Source: Planctomycetaceae bacterium (GTDB lineage: Bacteria; Planctomycetota; Planctomycetia; Pirellulales; PNKZ01). Taken from it: 58,121 nucleotides of DNA. A program made the translations under genes and the position numbers. Shown here piece after piece: positions 17,487 through 26,555 of this stretch. Position 1 is the first letter of the stretch, and each line of letters opens with the position of its first letter. The DNA is taken from assembly GCA_016793115.1 (NCBI GenBank), contig JAEUIN010000238.1, positions 1 through 58,121 of the forward strand, read 5' to 3'. Under the pieces are notes generated by a model. It saw only the letters and a list, made by a program, of their open reading frames with translations. It was not told the DNA's origin and did no database searches.

Positions 17487-19508
17487 ATGAAGATCAGTCG
17501 GTTCCGCTCGTTCATGGCATGGGCGGCGTTGGTGTCGAGCGCATTCTCGTTTTGTTCGGCCTCGGCAGGCGACTTCGCTCGCGCTCGCGCCAAGCTCACG
17601 TCGGCCGCCGAATCGGATGAACCGGGGCAGGTCGTGCAATCCATTGCCGAAACAACGGCGTCGGCCGAGCCCCAGCCGACCGTCGAACCTATGCTCCTCG
17701 ATCCGGCTTCCAGCCCGCTCTTTGAAACGGCGCGCCGGTCGACCGGCGGACCGACGCTGGGCGGCCCCGGACTTGCCTCACCGACGTCCGCAGCCTCGGT
17801 AACCCCGACGCTCGCCCCCTCCCGTCCGACAGGGCCCCAACCGACGCTCGCTCCCCTGCGACCGTCGTCGCCCTCAACTCACGAAACGGCGGACGGTTCC
17901 GCGGCGCGGCAAACGGAGTTAGAGTCGCACTCCGAGCGGCGCATCTATCACAACGCGTTGCGCGGCGAATCGGCCAGCGCCGCGCAGTCGAAAACGGACG
18001 TAGCCGTCGAATCGACAGGCCGGCGAACCGGACAAATTTCGACGGAATCGAAACCGCTGCGAATCGAATTCGGGGCGAGCGTCGTCAATCCGCCCACCGA
18101 CGTCGCAAAAGCCGCTGCGCAGGCGGAAACCAAGCCCGTGGAGCAGCCCGCATCGATTGGCGCGGCGACTTCTGCGGCGGACGCGCGATCGGCCGCGTCC
18201 GCAGCCGCTCCTGCGGCCGGCCGGCGCGTCGCTACGATCCCCTCCGCTCAACGTCCGACGACCGTCGCGCCAAGCAAGAGCGTGCCTGCCGCCGTCGCTC
18301 CCCGCATCACCCGGGCCACCGATGCGCCGCCGCTCCGCACCAGCGACCCGTCGCAGCCGGGCAGCCCGCTCCCGGCGTTGAGCGAACGCGAACCGGGTGA
18401 GCCGGACCACGAACAGAAAATGACGATCGGGCGCAAGCCGGCCGACAAAGCCACGGAAGAACTCTTCGAGTCGAAGGAAGAGGTTCCGCTCACACCGGAG
18501 TTACTGCAACTCAAAAAGCGCGTGCAAACGGCGCTGGCGCTCTATTACCAAAACTGGACGCTTAATACACGCGAGCATAGCCCTTGGGAGGTGATGCACG
18601 CGATCGTGGCCTACGGCGTCGACACGCGCCTACGGAAGTCCGACGGTGAGACGACCACGGCGATCGGCCACCTGTGCTACAGCGGCGTCTGCCGCAACCA
18701 GCCGATTCTGACGATTCGTAACGGTCGAGTGTATGGGCTCCAGGGCCCGGGCGTTCAAGGTCACCCCGGTCAGTTCCTCGCGATCCTCGCGCAGGCGTAC
18801 TTGCAGCGCGATTACCCGCTCTACGTGGGCGGCGAACAATACACGCTGGAGGACCTCATCGAAGCCGAAAAACTCGATTGCCAAGCCGGTACCGAACTCA
18901 CCTTCAAGCTCATCAGCTTGATGCACTATCTGCCCAGCGACGCCACTTGGACCAACTTCCAAGGCCAGCGCTGGTCGCTCGATCGGCTGGTTCGGGAAGA
19001 GATCGTGCAACCGATTCGCGGCGCCGCCTGCGGCGGAACCCATCGTCTAATGGGTCTCAGTTACGCCGTTCGCAAACGGGAACAGCGGGGCGAACCGATC
19101 GACGGCATCTATTTGGAAGCCAAAAAATACATCGATCAATACCACAAATACACGTTCGGCCTGCAGAATCCCGACGGCTCGTTCAGCACCGCTTGGTTCG
19201 TTCGACGCGAGGCCCGCAACGACATCGATCGTCGCATGCAGACGACCGGTCACATCCTCGAATGGCTGTGCTTTTCCCTCTCCGATGAGCAACTTCGCGA
19301 TCCGCGCGTCGTCAAAGCGGTCCATTACGTAACCAACCTGCTGCTCAACGAGCACTATACGCAATGGGAAGTGGGACACTTAGGACACGGCCTGCACGCC
19401 CTGCAGATCTACAACGAACGCGTCTTCGGCGGCCAAGTTCGGTCGTTCGAAGGGCTCGTCAGCGGCAAACCACTTAAGACGGTTCAACGCCCGACCGGGG
19501 TGAAGTGA
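17487..19508 (+). CDS. Large secreted protein: low-complexity linker plus probable alpha/alpha-toroid domain
   Basis: About 673 residues. ATG 17487 is chosen because AGGCAGGG lies just upstream and a signal peptide follows (about 1-26, ending SASA). Residues about 30-320 are Ala/Pro/Ser/Thr-rich and disordered. The C-terminal 340 residues are compact and helical, with the motifs HAIVAYGVDTRL, GHLCYSGVCRNQPIL, GVQGHPGQFLAILAQ, GAACGGTHRLMGLSYA, LQNPDGSFSTAWF and WEVGHLGHGLHAL. The QNPDGSF-type repeat and helical spacing recall alpha/alpha-toroid folds (terpene cyclase, prenyltransferase), but the DxDD motif is absent and the function is unknown. GAACGGTH with Cys and His could be catalytic. 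Confidence 0.8.
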   Translation: MKISRFRSFMAWAALVSSAFSFCSASAGDFARARAKLTSAAESDEPGQVVQSIAETTASAEPQPTVEPMLLDPASSPLFETARRSTGGPTLGGPGLASPTSAASVTPTLAPSRPTGPQPTLAPLRPSSPSTHETADGSAARQTELESHSERRIYHNALRGESASAAQSKTDVAVESTGRRTGQISTESKPLRIEFGASVVNPPTDVAKAAAQAETKPVEQPASIGAATSAADARSAASAAAPAAGRRVATIPSAQRPTTVAPSKSVPAAVAPRITRATDAPPLRTSDPSQPGSPLPALSEREPGEPDHEQKMTIGRKPADKATEELFESKEEVPLTPELLQLKKRVQTALALYYQNWTLNTREHSPWEVMHAIVAYGVDTRLRKSDGETTTAIGHLCYSGVCRNQPILTIRNGRVYGLQGPGVQGHPGQFLAILAQAYLQRDYPLYVGGEQYTLEDLIEAEKLDCQAGTELTFKLISLMHYLPSDATWTNFQGQRWSLDRLVREEIVQPIRGAACGGTHRLMGLSYAVRKREQRGEPIDGIYLEAKKYIDQYHKYTFGLQNPDGSFSTAWFVRREARNDIDRRMQTTGHILEWLCFSLSDEQLRDPRVVKAVHYVTNLLLNEHYTQWEVGHLGHGLHALQIYNERVFGGQVRSFEGLVSGKPLKTVQRPTGVK

Positions 19509-19522
19509 ACCGCCGGAGTCTC

Positions 19523-19549
19523 CGCCCCCGGCGCTTCATGCCCGGGGCG
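19523..19549 (+). terminator. Hairpin just after the 17487 gene, possible terminator
   Basis: A 10-bp stem with one C-C mismatch: arms 19523-19532 and 19540-19549, loop GCTTCAT. It starts 15 bases after the stop. There is no T-tract behind it, so intrinsic termination is uncertain. Confidence 0.35.
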
Positions 19550-19777
19550 CTCGACCTCGATTAGCAAGTCGACGCCGACTCCGCGCGATGCGGACCGCCC
19601 GCGGCGTGAAATGCCGGGGCCCGAGACTTATCGGTCCGTTTCCGCTGCGGAATCGGCGGAATTCTCCGGTTGCCCGCCGCCGCGAAAACTCTTACGATTC
19701 GTTCCGTCTTTTCCGCCCCGGCATTCGTCCGGGTGCCGTTCCCTTCGCATCGCCTGCGCCGAGCCTAGGTTCCCGTT

Positions 19778-20698
19778 TTGACTCGCCCTAACGTCGAATT
19801 CCTGACGATGTTCCGCGAAGTCGTGCGACTGGCCAAGTCGTCCGATGCGGACGCCGTCTTGCTGTTGGTCGAGAACCGCACCGACTGGAAAGCGATCAAA
19901 GACACGGCCGACGGAGTGAAGATCATCGTCGCCCTCGAATCGGCCGAAGGCGTCGCCGAGGCCGTCGCGGCCGGCATGAACAGCGTCTTCGTCGAAATGT
20001 CGGAGATGCCCGTCTACGACAAAATCTCTCAGACCTTGCTGAAGGCGATCAGCGAAGAGCAATTGGCCCCCGGCTCGCGCGTCGCCGCCCTTTACAGCGG
20101 ATTTGAGGCCGGTTCGCTCGACTCGATCAGCATTATCGACCTTGATGATCACCTTGGCCGGCTGACCGTTCGCGATTTGCAGCAACTCGGCACTCGCGTG
20201 CCGCTCGACACGCTGCAAACGGTCGTGAACCTGGCGCTGGAGATCGGACGCGAAGGCCGCGAAGGGAAACCGGTCGGTACGTTCTTCGTCGTCGGCGATT
20301 CCGCTCGCGTGCGCAAGATGTGCCATGTGACCGGCTTCGACCCGGTAAAAGGCTATAGCCGCAAAGAGCGCAACTTGAAGAGCTCGCGCGTGCGGGAAGG
20401 CATCAAAGAGATCGCCCAGATGGACGGCGCCATCATCGTCGCGGCCGACGGCACCGTCGAGGCGGCGGCTCAATACGTCGACGCTTCGGCCGCCGATATC
20501 ACGCTTTCTAAAGGCCTCGGCGCTCGCCACTGGGCGGCCGCCGCGATCAGCCGCGCCACAAAAGCGGTGGCCGTCGCCGTGAGCGAGTCGAGCGGCACTG
20601 TTCGCATCTTCCAAAACGGCGAAGTCGTGCTGCGCATCGAGCCCTTCCGCCGGCCGATGAAGTGGAAAGACTACGAACACGAACCGCCGGGCGAATAA
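19778..20698 (+). CDS. Diadenylate cyclase (DAC/DisA_N domain), DacZ-like
   Basis: About 306 residues from TTG 19778; ATG 19808 is an alternative, and neither has a good ribosome binding site. The C-terminal DAC domain (about 145-290) has AleigreGREGKPVGTFFVVGD, the catalytic DGA at 216-218 and GARHWAA at 248-254, matching the DGA and RHR motifs that bind ATP and form c-di-AMP; the last Arg of RHR is Trp here. The N-terminal 130 residues are Rossmann-like and resemble a pyruvate-kinase C-terminal domain, the architecture described for archaeal DacZ. There are no membrane helices (unlike CdaA) and no HhH DNA-binding domain (unlike DisA). Probably cytoplasmic second-messenger synthesis. Confidence 0.82.
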   Translation: MTRPNVEFLTMFREVVRLAKSSDADAVLLLVENRTDWKAIKDTADGVKIIVALESAEGVAEAVAAGMNSVFVEMSEMPVYDKISQTLLKAISEEQLAPGSRVAALYSGFEAGSLDSISIIDLDDHLGRLTVRDLQQLGTRVPLDTLQTVVNLALEIGREGREGKPVGTFFVVGDSARVRKMCHVTGFDPVKGYSRKERNLKSSRVREGIKEIAQMDGAIIVAADGTVEAAAQYVDASAADITLSKGLGARHWAAAAISRATKAVAVAVSESSGTVRIFQNGEVVLRIEPFRRPMKWKDYEHEPPGE

Positions 20699-20707
20699 GA
20701 CTGAGGT

Positions 20708-21403
20708 CTACTCCGTCGGTCGATTCATCGTCAGCGTGAGTTCAAATCGCGAGTAAGCGTTGCCCGCGCTGACCACCGGCGCCGTGCGAATCTTCAGTTC
20801 GCTCAGCGCTTGGCCGTCTTGCTCGACTTGATACACATACACGCTCGGGTCCGCCGTCATCCGTCGCTCGAAGCGGTGGCGAGCCAAGAGAAACTGCACC
20901 AGCGCTTTCGCGTCACCCGTCGTGCCGTTGAACGTGATCTTTTTGAGTTCTTGTTTCGGGTCGAAATAATACGTCAGCGCTCCGGCCACGTCGGACTGCG
21001 CCGTTCCGGTCACGAGCGTCACGCGGTACCCCTGTGTGTCGAGTTCGGAGAGGTGCGTGGTCACCCGCGGCCAATTGCCGAGAATCCATGCCGGCGTGAC
21101 GCGCCAGTCCAACGCTTGCTCGAGCGTGACGAATGTCTCACGCGATCCGGTCGGTTTCGCCGGGGCCTGAGCCGTCGCGTACGATACCGTCGTCGCCTTC
21201 ACTTTCGCCGACTTCTCCGCGTCGGGCGACGACGTAGCCGCCGCAGCGATCACGGCTTTCGGCGCGGCCGCTTTCTCGTCGCCGCCGGTGACCGAATTGA
21301 TCTGCGTAGTCACGGCGTCGCGAATGCCGGAGCTGTTGGAAAGCAAATACGGCAAGAACGCGCCGCCGAGCAAAAACACCAAGAACATTTTTCCGCTAGG
21401 CAT
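20708..21403 (-). CDS. Membrane-anchored protein of unknown function
   Basis: 231 residues with one N-terminal hydrophobic helix (about 5-22) that anchors or exports it, a low-complexity Ala/Lys/Ser linker (about 40-90), and a C-terminal mixed alpha/beta domain (about 90-228) with DWRVTPAWILGNWPRV, GYRVTLVTGT, LTYYFDPKQELKKITFNG and YSRFELTLTMNRP. No catalytic motif is apparent; a planctomycete DUF is likely. GAGG lies 6 bases upstream of the start. It converges on the diadenylate cyclase gene with 9 bases between stops. Confidence 0.75.
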   Translation of the reverse strand: MPSGKMFLVFLLGGAFLPYLLSNSSGIRDAVTTQINSVTGGDEKAAAPKAVIAAAATSSPDAEKSAKVKATTVSYATAQAPAKPTGSRETFVTLEQALDWRVTPAWILGNWPRVTTHLSELDTQGYRVTLVTGTAQSDVAGALTYYFDPKQELKKITFNGTTGDAKALVQFLLARHRFERRMTADPSVYVYQVEQDGQALSELKIRTAPVVSAGNAYSRFELTLTMNRPTE

Positions 21404-21589
21404 GGTTCGCCTCGATCGGCTCGCGGGTCATTGGGGGAATCTCTCAAGTCGATTTATCGTCGAACCGACAAGCCGACGTTGCCCCAAACTGCGGATCGTC
21501 GTGCGGCTCCGCTAAGCGGAGCGTTACGCACGACCGGGAGATTCGCTAAAAATGTTGCTTCACCTTACATTCCCGCCGAGTCTGCCCGC

Positions 21590-22813
21590 ATGACCGCTCC
21601 GTCCGTCGCAGATTATCGCTGGCTCGTCGGCGACGAAGCCGCCCCGTGGCTCGACGCTCGGCGGTTCGAAACCGACCAGTTGAAACTGGTCACCCAACTT
21701 CGCAAAGAGTTGTCGACGGAGCGCGCCGCGCTCGTCGCCGAACAAATCCGCCTCCGTCTTCGAGCGACGAGCAAATTTCCGCACGCCGGCCGAATGTTTT
21801 TCACCGCGCGCGGCCTTGAACAAGCCACCGATCTCAACACCGCGGCCTACAAGGCACGACGGTTCACGGCGCGAGGACCGCTTGCCGACCTCTGTTGCGG
21901 AGTCGGCGGCGACTTGATCGCGTTGGGCGTTTGCGACCAAACGACCGGTTACGACGCCGATGAGCCGACGGCGATCTTCGCCGAAGCCAATTGTCGCATG
22001 CTGCGAGCGGCCTTCCCGGGCGGCTTTCATGCGTGCGCACAAATCGCGACCGCCGACGCTCGGCATGTCGCCGAGGTCGACGCTTGGCACATCGATCCCG
22101 ATCGCCGTCCGACCGGAAAACGCACGACGCAGGTCGAACTTCACGAACCGAGCGCCGCGACGATCGAAGCGCTGCTCGCCGTCAATTCCAACGCGGCGAT
22201 CAAACTCGCGCCGGCGACCGATCCTCCGAGTGCCTGGCGCGAGCGAGCCGAATGGGAATGGATCGCCCGTGACGGTGAATGCAAACAGCTCGTCGCCTGG
22301 TTCGGCGGCCTGACGCGCGATGTCGGAACGCGGCGCGCTACGGCACTATGCCAAGATGCAATTCGCTCGTTTTCCGGCATCGCCGACGACGACGTGTCGC
22401 CGGCGAATCGCCGCGAGTACGCCGACCGGCTCGGCCGTTTTCTCTTCGAACCGGATGCCGCCGTCTATGCCGCCAAACTAACGAACGTCGTCGCGCGCGA
22501 ATTCGATTTGATTTCGCTGCACGCCGGCGGTTACCTCACGGGCGATGTGCCGCACGTCGATCCGGCTGTTGCGGCGTTTGAAATCCTCGATGCGCTGCCG
22601 TTCGACGTCCGCAAGGTTCGGGCTTTGCTTCAAGCGCGCCATACCGCTCCCTTTGAGATCAAAAAACGCGGCGTCGACGTCGACCTTGATCAAATCCGCA
22701 AACAACTCAAACTCGAAGCCGAAGTCGATCCGGCGTGTTCCTTGATCTTGGCTCGATGCGGTGATAGGGTCACGGCTTTGCTCACCCGCCGCCTCACCTC
22801 CACCGTCACCTGA
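21590..22813 (+). CDS. Class I SAM-dependent methyltransferase with THUMP-like domain
   Basis: About 407 residues. The frame is open far upstream to 20810, antisense to the preceding gene; ATG 21590 fits the family N-terminus. An N-terminal helical part (about 30-95, with KFPHAGRMFFT) is followed by the methyltransferase core: SAM motif I ADLCCGVGGDLIALG (about 99-113), acidic YDADEP motif II, and HIDPDRRPTGKRT, a DPDRR-type motif of this family. The C-terminus (about 330-400, with ARHTAPFEIKKRGVDVDLDQIRKQLK) is the THUMP-like domain, suggesting an RNA substrate. Its stop is 7 bases before the dipeptidase start, so the two are probably co-transcribed. Confidence 0.85.
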   Translation: MTAPSVADYRWLVGDEAAPWLDARRFETDQLKLVTQLRKELSTERAALVAEQIRLRLRATSKFPHAGRMFFTARGLEQATDLNTAAYKARRFTARGPLADLCCGVGGDLIALGVCDQTTGYDADEPTAIFAEANCRMLRAAFPGGFHACAQIATADARHVAEVDAWHIDPDRRPTGKRTTQVELHEPSAATIEALLAVNSNAAIKLAPATDPPSAWRERAEWEWIARDGECKQLVAWFGGLTRDVGTRRATALCQDAIRSFSGIADDDVSPANRREYADRLGRFLFEPDAAVYAAKLTNVVAREFDLISLHAGGYLTGDVPHVDPAVAAFEILDALPFDVRKVRALLQARHTAPFEIKKRGVDVDLDQIRKQLKLEAEVDPACSLILARCGDRVTALLTRRLTSTVT

Positions 22814-22820
22814 TCCCACG

Positions 22821-23900
22821 ATGCTGACTTTCGACGCTCACCTCGATTTGAGCATGAACGCCCTGGAATGGAATCGCGACCTCACGAAATCGGTCGCCGA
22901 GATTCGCAAGCGGGAAGCCGGACGCACCGACAAAGTGGATCGCGCGAAAGGCACTGTCGCCCTGCCGGATATGCGCCGCGGAGAGATCGGGCTCTGCGTC
23001 GCCACGCAAATCGGCCGCTATGTCGGCCCCGGCAACCCATTGCCCGGATGGCACAGTCCGGAAATCGCGTGGGCGCAAACCCAAGGCCAGCTCGCCTGGT
23101 ACCGAGCGATGGAAGAAGCCGGAGAAATGGTGCAGATCGTCGACGAGGCGGGCCTCGACAAGCATATCGAACTATGGAACGACGCCGTCGCGAAGAACAA
23201 GCACGATACGGCGCCGATCGGCTACATCCTCAGCCTCGAAGGCGCCGATTCGATCCGCACCGTCAGGCACCTTGAGCAGCACTACGCTCAAGGCTTACGG
23301 GCTCTCGGCCCGGCACACTACGGCGCAGGGCGTTACTCGCCCGGCACGCACTTGCCGGGAAATCTCTCGCCGGAAGGTCGAGAACTCGTCAAGGAAATGG
23401 ATCGACTGGGGATGATTCTCGACGTCACCCACCTTTCCGACGAAGCCTTTTGGGAAGCGCTCAATCTGTTCGACGGCCCGGTCTGGGCCAGCCACTCGAA
23501 TTGCCGCGCGCTGGTGCCCGATCAGCGGCAGTTCGCCGATGATCAGATTAAGGCGCTCATCGAGCGCGGTGCGGTCATCGGCGGCGCGCTCGACGCTTGG
23601 ATGATGGTCCCCGGCTGGGTTCGCGGCACGACCACGCCGGAAACCGGCGGCGCGAAGCTCAAACATCTCATTGATCACTGGGATCACATCTGCCAACTCG
23701 CCGGCAACGCCAAGCACATCGGCATCGGTACCGATCTCGACGGCGGCTACGGCCTCGAACAAAGCCCCGCCGACATCGACACGATCGCCGACTTAGCGAC
23801 GCTCCCCGCCATGCTCGCCGCCCGCGGCTATGCGAAAGATGACATTGAGCCGATCATGAGCGGGAACTGGATCAGCTTCTTGCGCCGTGCCTGGGCGTAA
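22821..23900 (+). CDS. Membrane dipeptidase family protein (peptidase M19)
   Basis: About 359 residues. ATG 22821 gives the canonical start with DAHLDL, whose His7 and Asp9 are the first zinc ligands. Further ligands fit LSLEGAD (bridging Glu), DVTHLSD (His), WASHSNCRAL (His) and GIGTDLDGGYG (Asp). Full-length M19 dipeptidase fold; these hydrolyse dipeptides, in some cases with D-residues. There is no signal peptide, so it is cytoplasmic here. It lies 7 bases behind the THUMP-like methyltransferase gene and converges on the LptF/G-type gene. Confidence 0.92.
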   Translation: MLTFDAHLDLSMNALEWNRDLTKSVAEIRKREAGRTDKVDRAKGTVALPDMRRGEIGLCVATQIGRYVGPGNPLPGWHSPEIAWAQTQGQLAWYRAMEEAGEMVQIVDEAGLDKHIELWNDAVAKNKHDTAPIGYILSLEGADSIRTVRHLEQHYAQGLRALGPAHYGAGRYSPGTHLPGNLSPEGRELVKEMDRLGMILDVTHLSDEAFWEALNLFDGPVWASHSNCRALVPDQRQFADDQIKALIERGAVIGGALDAWMMVPGWVRGTTTPETGGAKLKHLIDHWDHICQLAGNAKHIGIGTDLDGGYGLEQSPADIDTIADLATLPAMLAARGYAKDDIEPIMSGNWISFLRRAWA

Positions 23901-23916
23901 TGCAGTCGTCGTCCGT

Positions 23917-25104
23917 TTAGTACCGCACGACCTTGCGCAATATCCACGCGCCGCCGGCGATCAGGATTAGATTCCCCGCCCACACCGATTGCGGCGGCAG
24001 CGAGCCGTTCTTGGAGAAATCAACGCCGAACGCCAAGAGCGGGTAGTACACCAGCAAAATCGGCATGAAGCACATGAAGAAGCTGGTCAAGAAATCGGCG
24101 TTGCGCATTCGAATCGCCAACGACGACCCGACGAGCGCAAAGCAGAAACAACTGAAGCCGTTCGACCAGCGGCGATGCGGCTCCGTCTGCAAACGGTAAA
24201 TCTTCTCTTGGTTCTTACGCAGCACGTTGTCCTGCAATTGCCATTCTTCGCTGGCCAATTCGCCGAGGTCGCCCGCCATCATCGCCAGCGCGGCCTTCGC
24301 GGCCATAAAGTCGTACTCGTCGCTCATTTCGCCGCGCAGCTTATCGATCACCACCGGCACCCGGTTGAGTGCGGTGTAGGAGGGATGTTGCTCCTCGTCT
24401 TTGAGCGATCCTTGGTCAAGCGGAATCGACCGCTCGAACACGTCGTTGTGGAAGAACACGCGGGCTTGTCCTTCCACTTCCAATTCTCCGTTGCGGCAAA
24501 CGATCGTCAGGGCTCCTTCCTCCACGTCGCTGCGCAGTTCCGCTTCCTCGGAACTCATCGTAATCGACCCGCCCCCCTTCTTGCCCTGGATCGTGATCGT
24601 CGGACTGATCAGCTTTCGTCCGTCGACTCGCTTGACGACGATCGAAATCTGTTTCGACGAGTAGGTGCGCTGGGCTTGTAGCATTCCATAAACGATGTCT
24701 TCCACCGACTCGAGCACGACGCGGCGCACGCCGGCCCGCCCCCAACTCACGGCCACGTCGTTGAGCCAAACGGTGCTGATGCTCAAGAGAAACGACAGGA
24801 TCAAGACCGGCCAGAGCACGGTCATCGGGTTGATCCCCAACGATTTCAGCGCCGTGATCTCGTTCGAACTCGCCATCCGGCCGTAGACCATGCACGCCGC
24901 CAGCAAGATGGTCGCCGGCACGGTGTAACGCAGGGCGTCAGGCAGAATGAACGGAATGATTTGCACGATCTGCGTCAGGTGCAGACCTTGCTCATTGGCC
25001 TCGCGAACGAGTCCAATGAGGATGAACATCAAGGTCATGATCCCCAGCGCGAGGCCGAAGACCTTGAGGAGTTCAAAGAGGATGTAGCGGCTGATCAGAC
25101 GCAT
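23917..25104 (-). CDS. LptF/LptG family LPS-export permease
   Basis: About 395 residues from ATG 25104, which begins MRLISRYILFELLKVF, the usual family start; the frame extends upstream to 25164. Topology is three N-terminal membrane helices (about 12-32, 55-80, 98-120), a long periplasmic beta-rich region (about 130-300, jellyroll-like), and three C-terminal helices. The NEITALKSLGIN coupling segment for the LptB ATPase is visible at about 76-88. It would act in the LptBFG ABC transporter that extracts LPS from the inner membrane. It is divergent from lpxB, a lipid A biosynthesis gene, which supports the role. Whether it is LptF or LptG cannot be decided. Confidence 0.88.
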   Translation of the reverse strand: MRLISRYILFELLKVFGLALGIMTLMFILIGLVREANEQGLHLTQIVQIIPFILPDALRYTVPATILLAACMVYGRMASSNEITALKSLGINPMTVLWPVLILSFLLSISTVWLNDVAVSWGRAGVRRVVLESVEDIVYGMLQAQRTYSSKQISIVVKRVDGRKLISPTITIQGKKGGGSITMSSEEAELRSDVEEGALTIVCRNGELEVEGQARVFFHNDVFERSIPLDQGSLKDEEQHPSYTALNRVPVVIDKLRGEMSDEYDFMAAKAALAMMAGDLGELASEEWQLQDNVLRKNQEKIYRLQTEPHRRWSNGFSCFCFALVGSSLAIRMRNADFLTSFFMCFMPILLVYYPLLAFGVDFSKNGSLPPQSVWAGNLILIAGGAWILRKVVRY

Positions 25105-25178
25105 CAAAACGAGCTCGCGCGACGGGGGGCGGCGTAGTGTCGCGAGCGCTGCCGGCACGGTCAAGAGCAGTCAGGAAC

Positions 25179-25296
25179 GCTGAGTGTCGAGTGATCGAAT
25201 GCCGAACCGGCGGACGACCGACGCAACCGATCTTCTCCCAATTGCCGGGCTTTGGCATACTTCCGCCGGTCAGCATTCAGCATTCGAACATTCAGC
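25179..25296. repeat. 118-bp imperfect hairpin element upstream of lpxB
   Basis: Outer arms 25179-25202 and 25273-25296 pair along about 24 positions with G-U wobbles and two single-base bulges; inner arms CCGGCGGA (25207-25214) and TCCGCCGG (25262-25269) pair perfectly. The distal arm contains a repeated ATTCAGCATT. It ends 8 bases before the lpxB start and occupies the place where a ribosome binding site is expected. It may be a small repeat insertion or a regulatory leader. Confidence 0.55.
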
Positions 25297-25304
25297 ATTT
25301 CCTC

Positions 25305-26555
25305 GTGCGCATTTTCTTCTCCGTCGGCGAACCAAGCGGCGATCTCCACGGCGCGAACCTCATACGCGCCCTGGCCGCTTTGCGCCCCGACGTCGAGTTC
25401 GTCGGCTTCGGCGGTCCGTTGATGGAGCGGGCCGGTTGCCAGCTGCATGTCGATCTCACGGCGCTGGCCGTGATGGGCTTTACGCGCGTCGTCGGCAGCT
25501 TGCACAAATTCCTCGATCTGGCTTCGCAGGCCGATCGCTACTTCCGCCATCAACGCCCCGACGCCGTCGTGCTGATCGACTACCCCGGCTTCAACTGGTG
25601 GATCGCGCGTCGCGCGAAGGCCCACGGCATCCCGGTGTTCTACTACACCCCGCCGCAGATCTGGGCCTGGGCCTCGTGGCGCGTCGCCAAAATGCGCCGC
25701 TTCGTCGATCACGTGCTTTGCAGTTTGCCGTTTGAAGAACCCTGGTTCCGCGAACGCGGGTGCAATGCCGCCTTCGTCGGCCATCCATATTTCGACGAAA
25801 TGAGCCGGCAATCGTTCGACGAACGCTTCGCCGACGAACTTGAGGCGAAGCTCGCAGGCCGGCCGCTCGTCGCGATCCTACCCGGCTCGCGCACCCAAGA
25901 GGTGCATCACAACCTGCCGAATTTCCTACGCGCGGCGGAGCACGTTCGTCGCCAAGTGCCGGAGGCCCGCTTCGCCGTCGCGGCGTTCAAGCCGCATCAG
26001 GCCGAATTCGCGCGGGCGTTGGTTCGCAAGTCGGGTCTAGACGCCGACGTGTTTCTCAAACGGACGCCGGAACTCATCCGCGCCGCCCACAGCTGCCTGG
26101 CCTGCTCCGGGAGCGTATCGCTGGAACTCCTTTCGCACCTCAAGCCCACGGTGATCGGCTACCAAGTGAAGCCGTGGACTTACGCTTTCCAGCACATGCT
26201 TCGCAAGGTGCCGTACATCACTCTCGTCAACCTGCTTGAGACCGGCCGCATCCGGCGCGATAAAGCGGACGAGCGCCGCCGCCCTGCGAACGACGATCCG
26301 CGGATTCCCTTTCCCGAATTCCTCACCTACCACGATCGCTCGGCGGCGATCGCGGAGCATACAATCCGCTGGCTCACGCAGCCGGCCGCCCACGCGGCAA
26401 CCGTCGCCCGGCTGGAAAAACTACGCGCCCGCGTCGCCGGCGAAGGTGCCTCGACGCGCGGCGCGCGCTATATCATCGACGCGCTCGAAGCCCGCCCCGC
26501 GAAGCCGATACCGCGGCCGCATTATCTGCCCCAGGCGCTCGTCGCCGGCGGCTAG
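25305..26555 (+). CDS. lpxB: Lipid-A-disaccharide synthase
   Basis: About 416 residues from GTG 25305; the upstream open frame to 25137 has no homology and includes the hairpin element. GT19 family glycosyltransferase. The N-terminus FFSVGEPSGDLHGANLIRAL matches the family's GExSGD motif; IDYPGFNWWIARRAKAHGIPVFYYTPPQIWAW is the diagnostic central segment; FVGHPYFDE, LPGSRTQEV and CSGSVSLELL form the UDP-sugar site. It joins UDP-diacylglucosamine and lipid X to make the lipid A disaccharide at the inner membrane. No lpxA/C/D or fabZ neighbour is present. No good Shine-Dalgarno is visible, unusual for this start. Confidence 0.94.
   Translation: MRIFFSVGEPSGDLHGANLIRALAALRPDVEFVGFGGPLMERAGCQLHVDLTALAVMGFTRVVGSLHKFLDLASQADRYFRHQRPDAVVLIDYPGFNWWIARRAKAHGIPVFYYTPPQIWAWASWRVAKMRRFVDHVLCSLPFEEPWFRERGCNAAFVGHPYFDEMSRQSFDERFADELEAKLAGRPLVAILPGSRTQEVHHNLPNFLRAAEHVRRQVPEARFAVAAFKPHQAEFARALVRKSGLDADVFLKRTPELIRAAHSCLACSGSVSLELLSHLKPTVIGYQVKPWTYAFQHMLRKVPYITLVNLLETGRIRRDKADERRRPANDDPRIPFPEFLTYHDRSAAIAEHTIRWLTQPAAHAATVARLEKLRARVAGEGASTRGARYIIDALEARPAKPIPRPHYLPQALVAGG

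Noticed and set aside
20810..21589. N-terminal extension of the THUMP-like methyltransferase
   Set aside because: The open frame runs antisense through the 20708-21403 gene and is unlike the family; ATG 21590 gives a normal protein.
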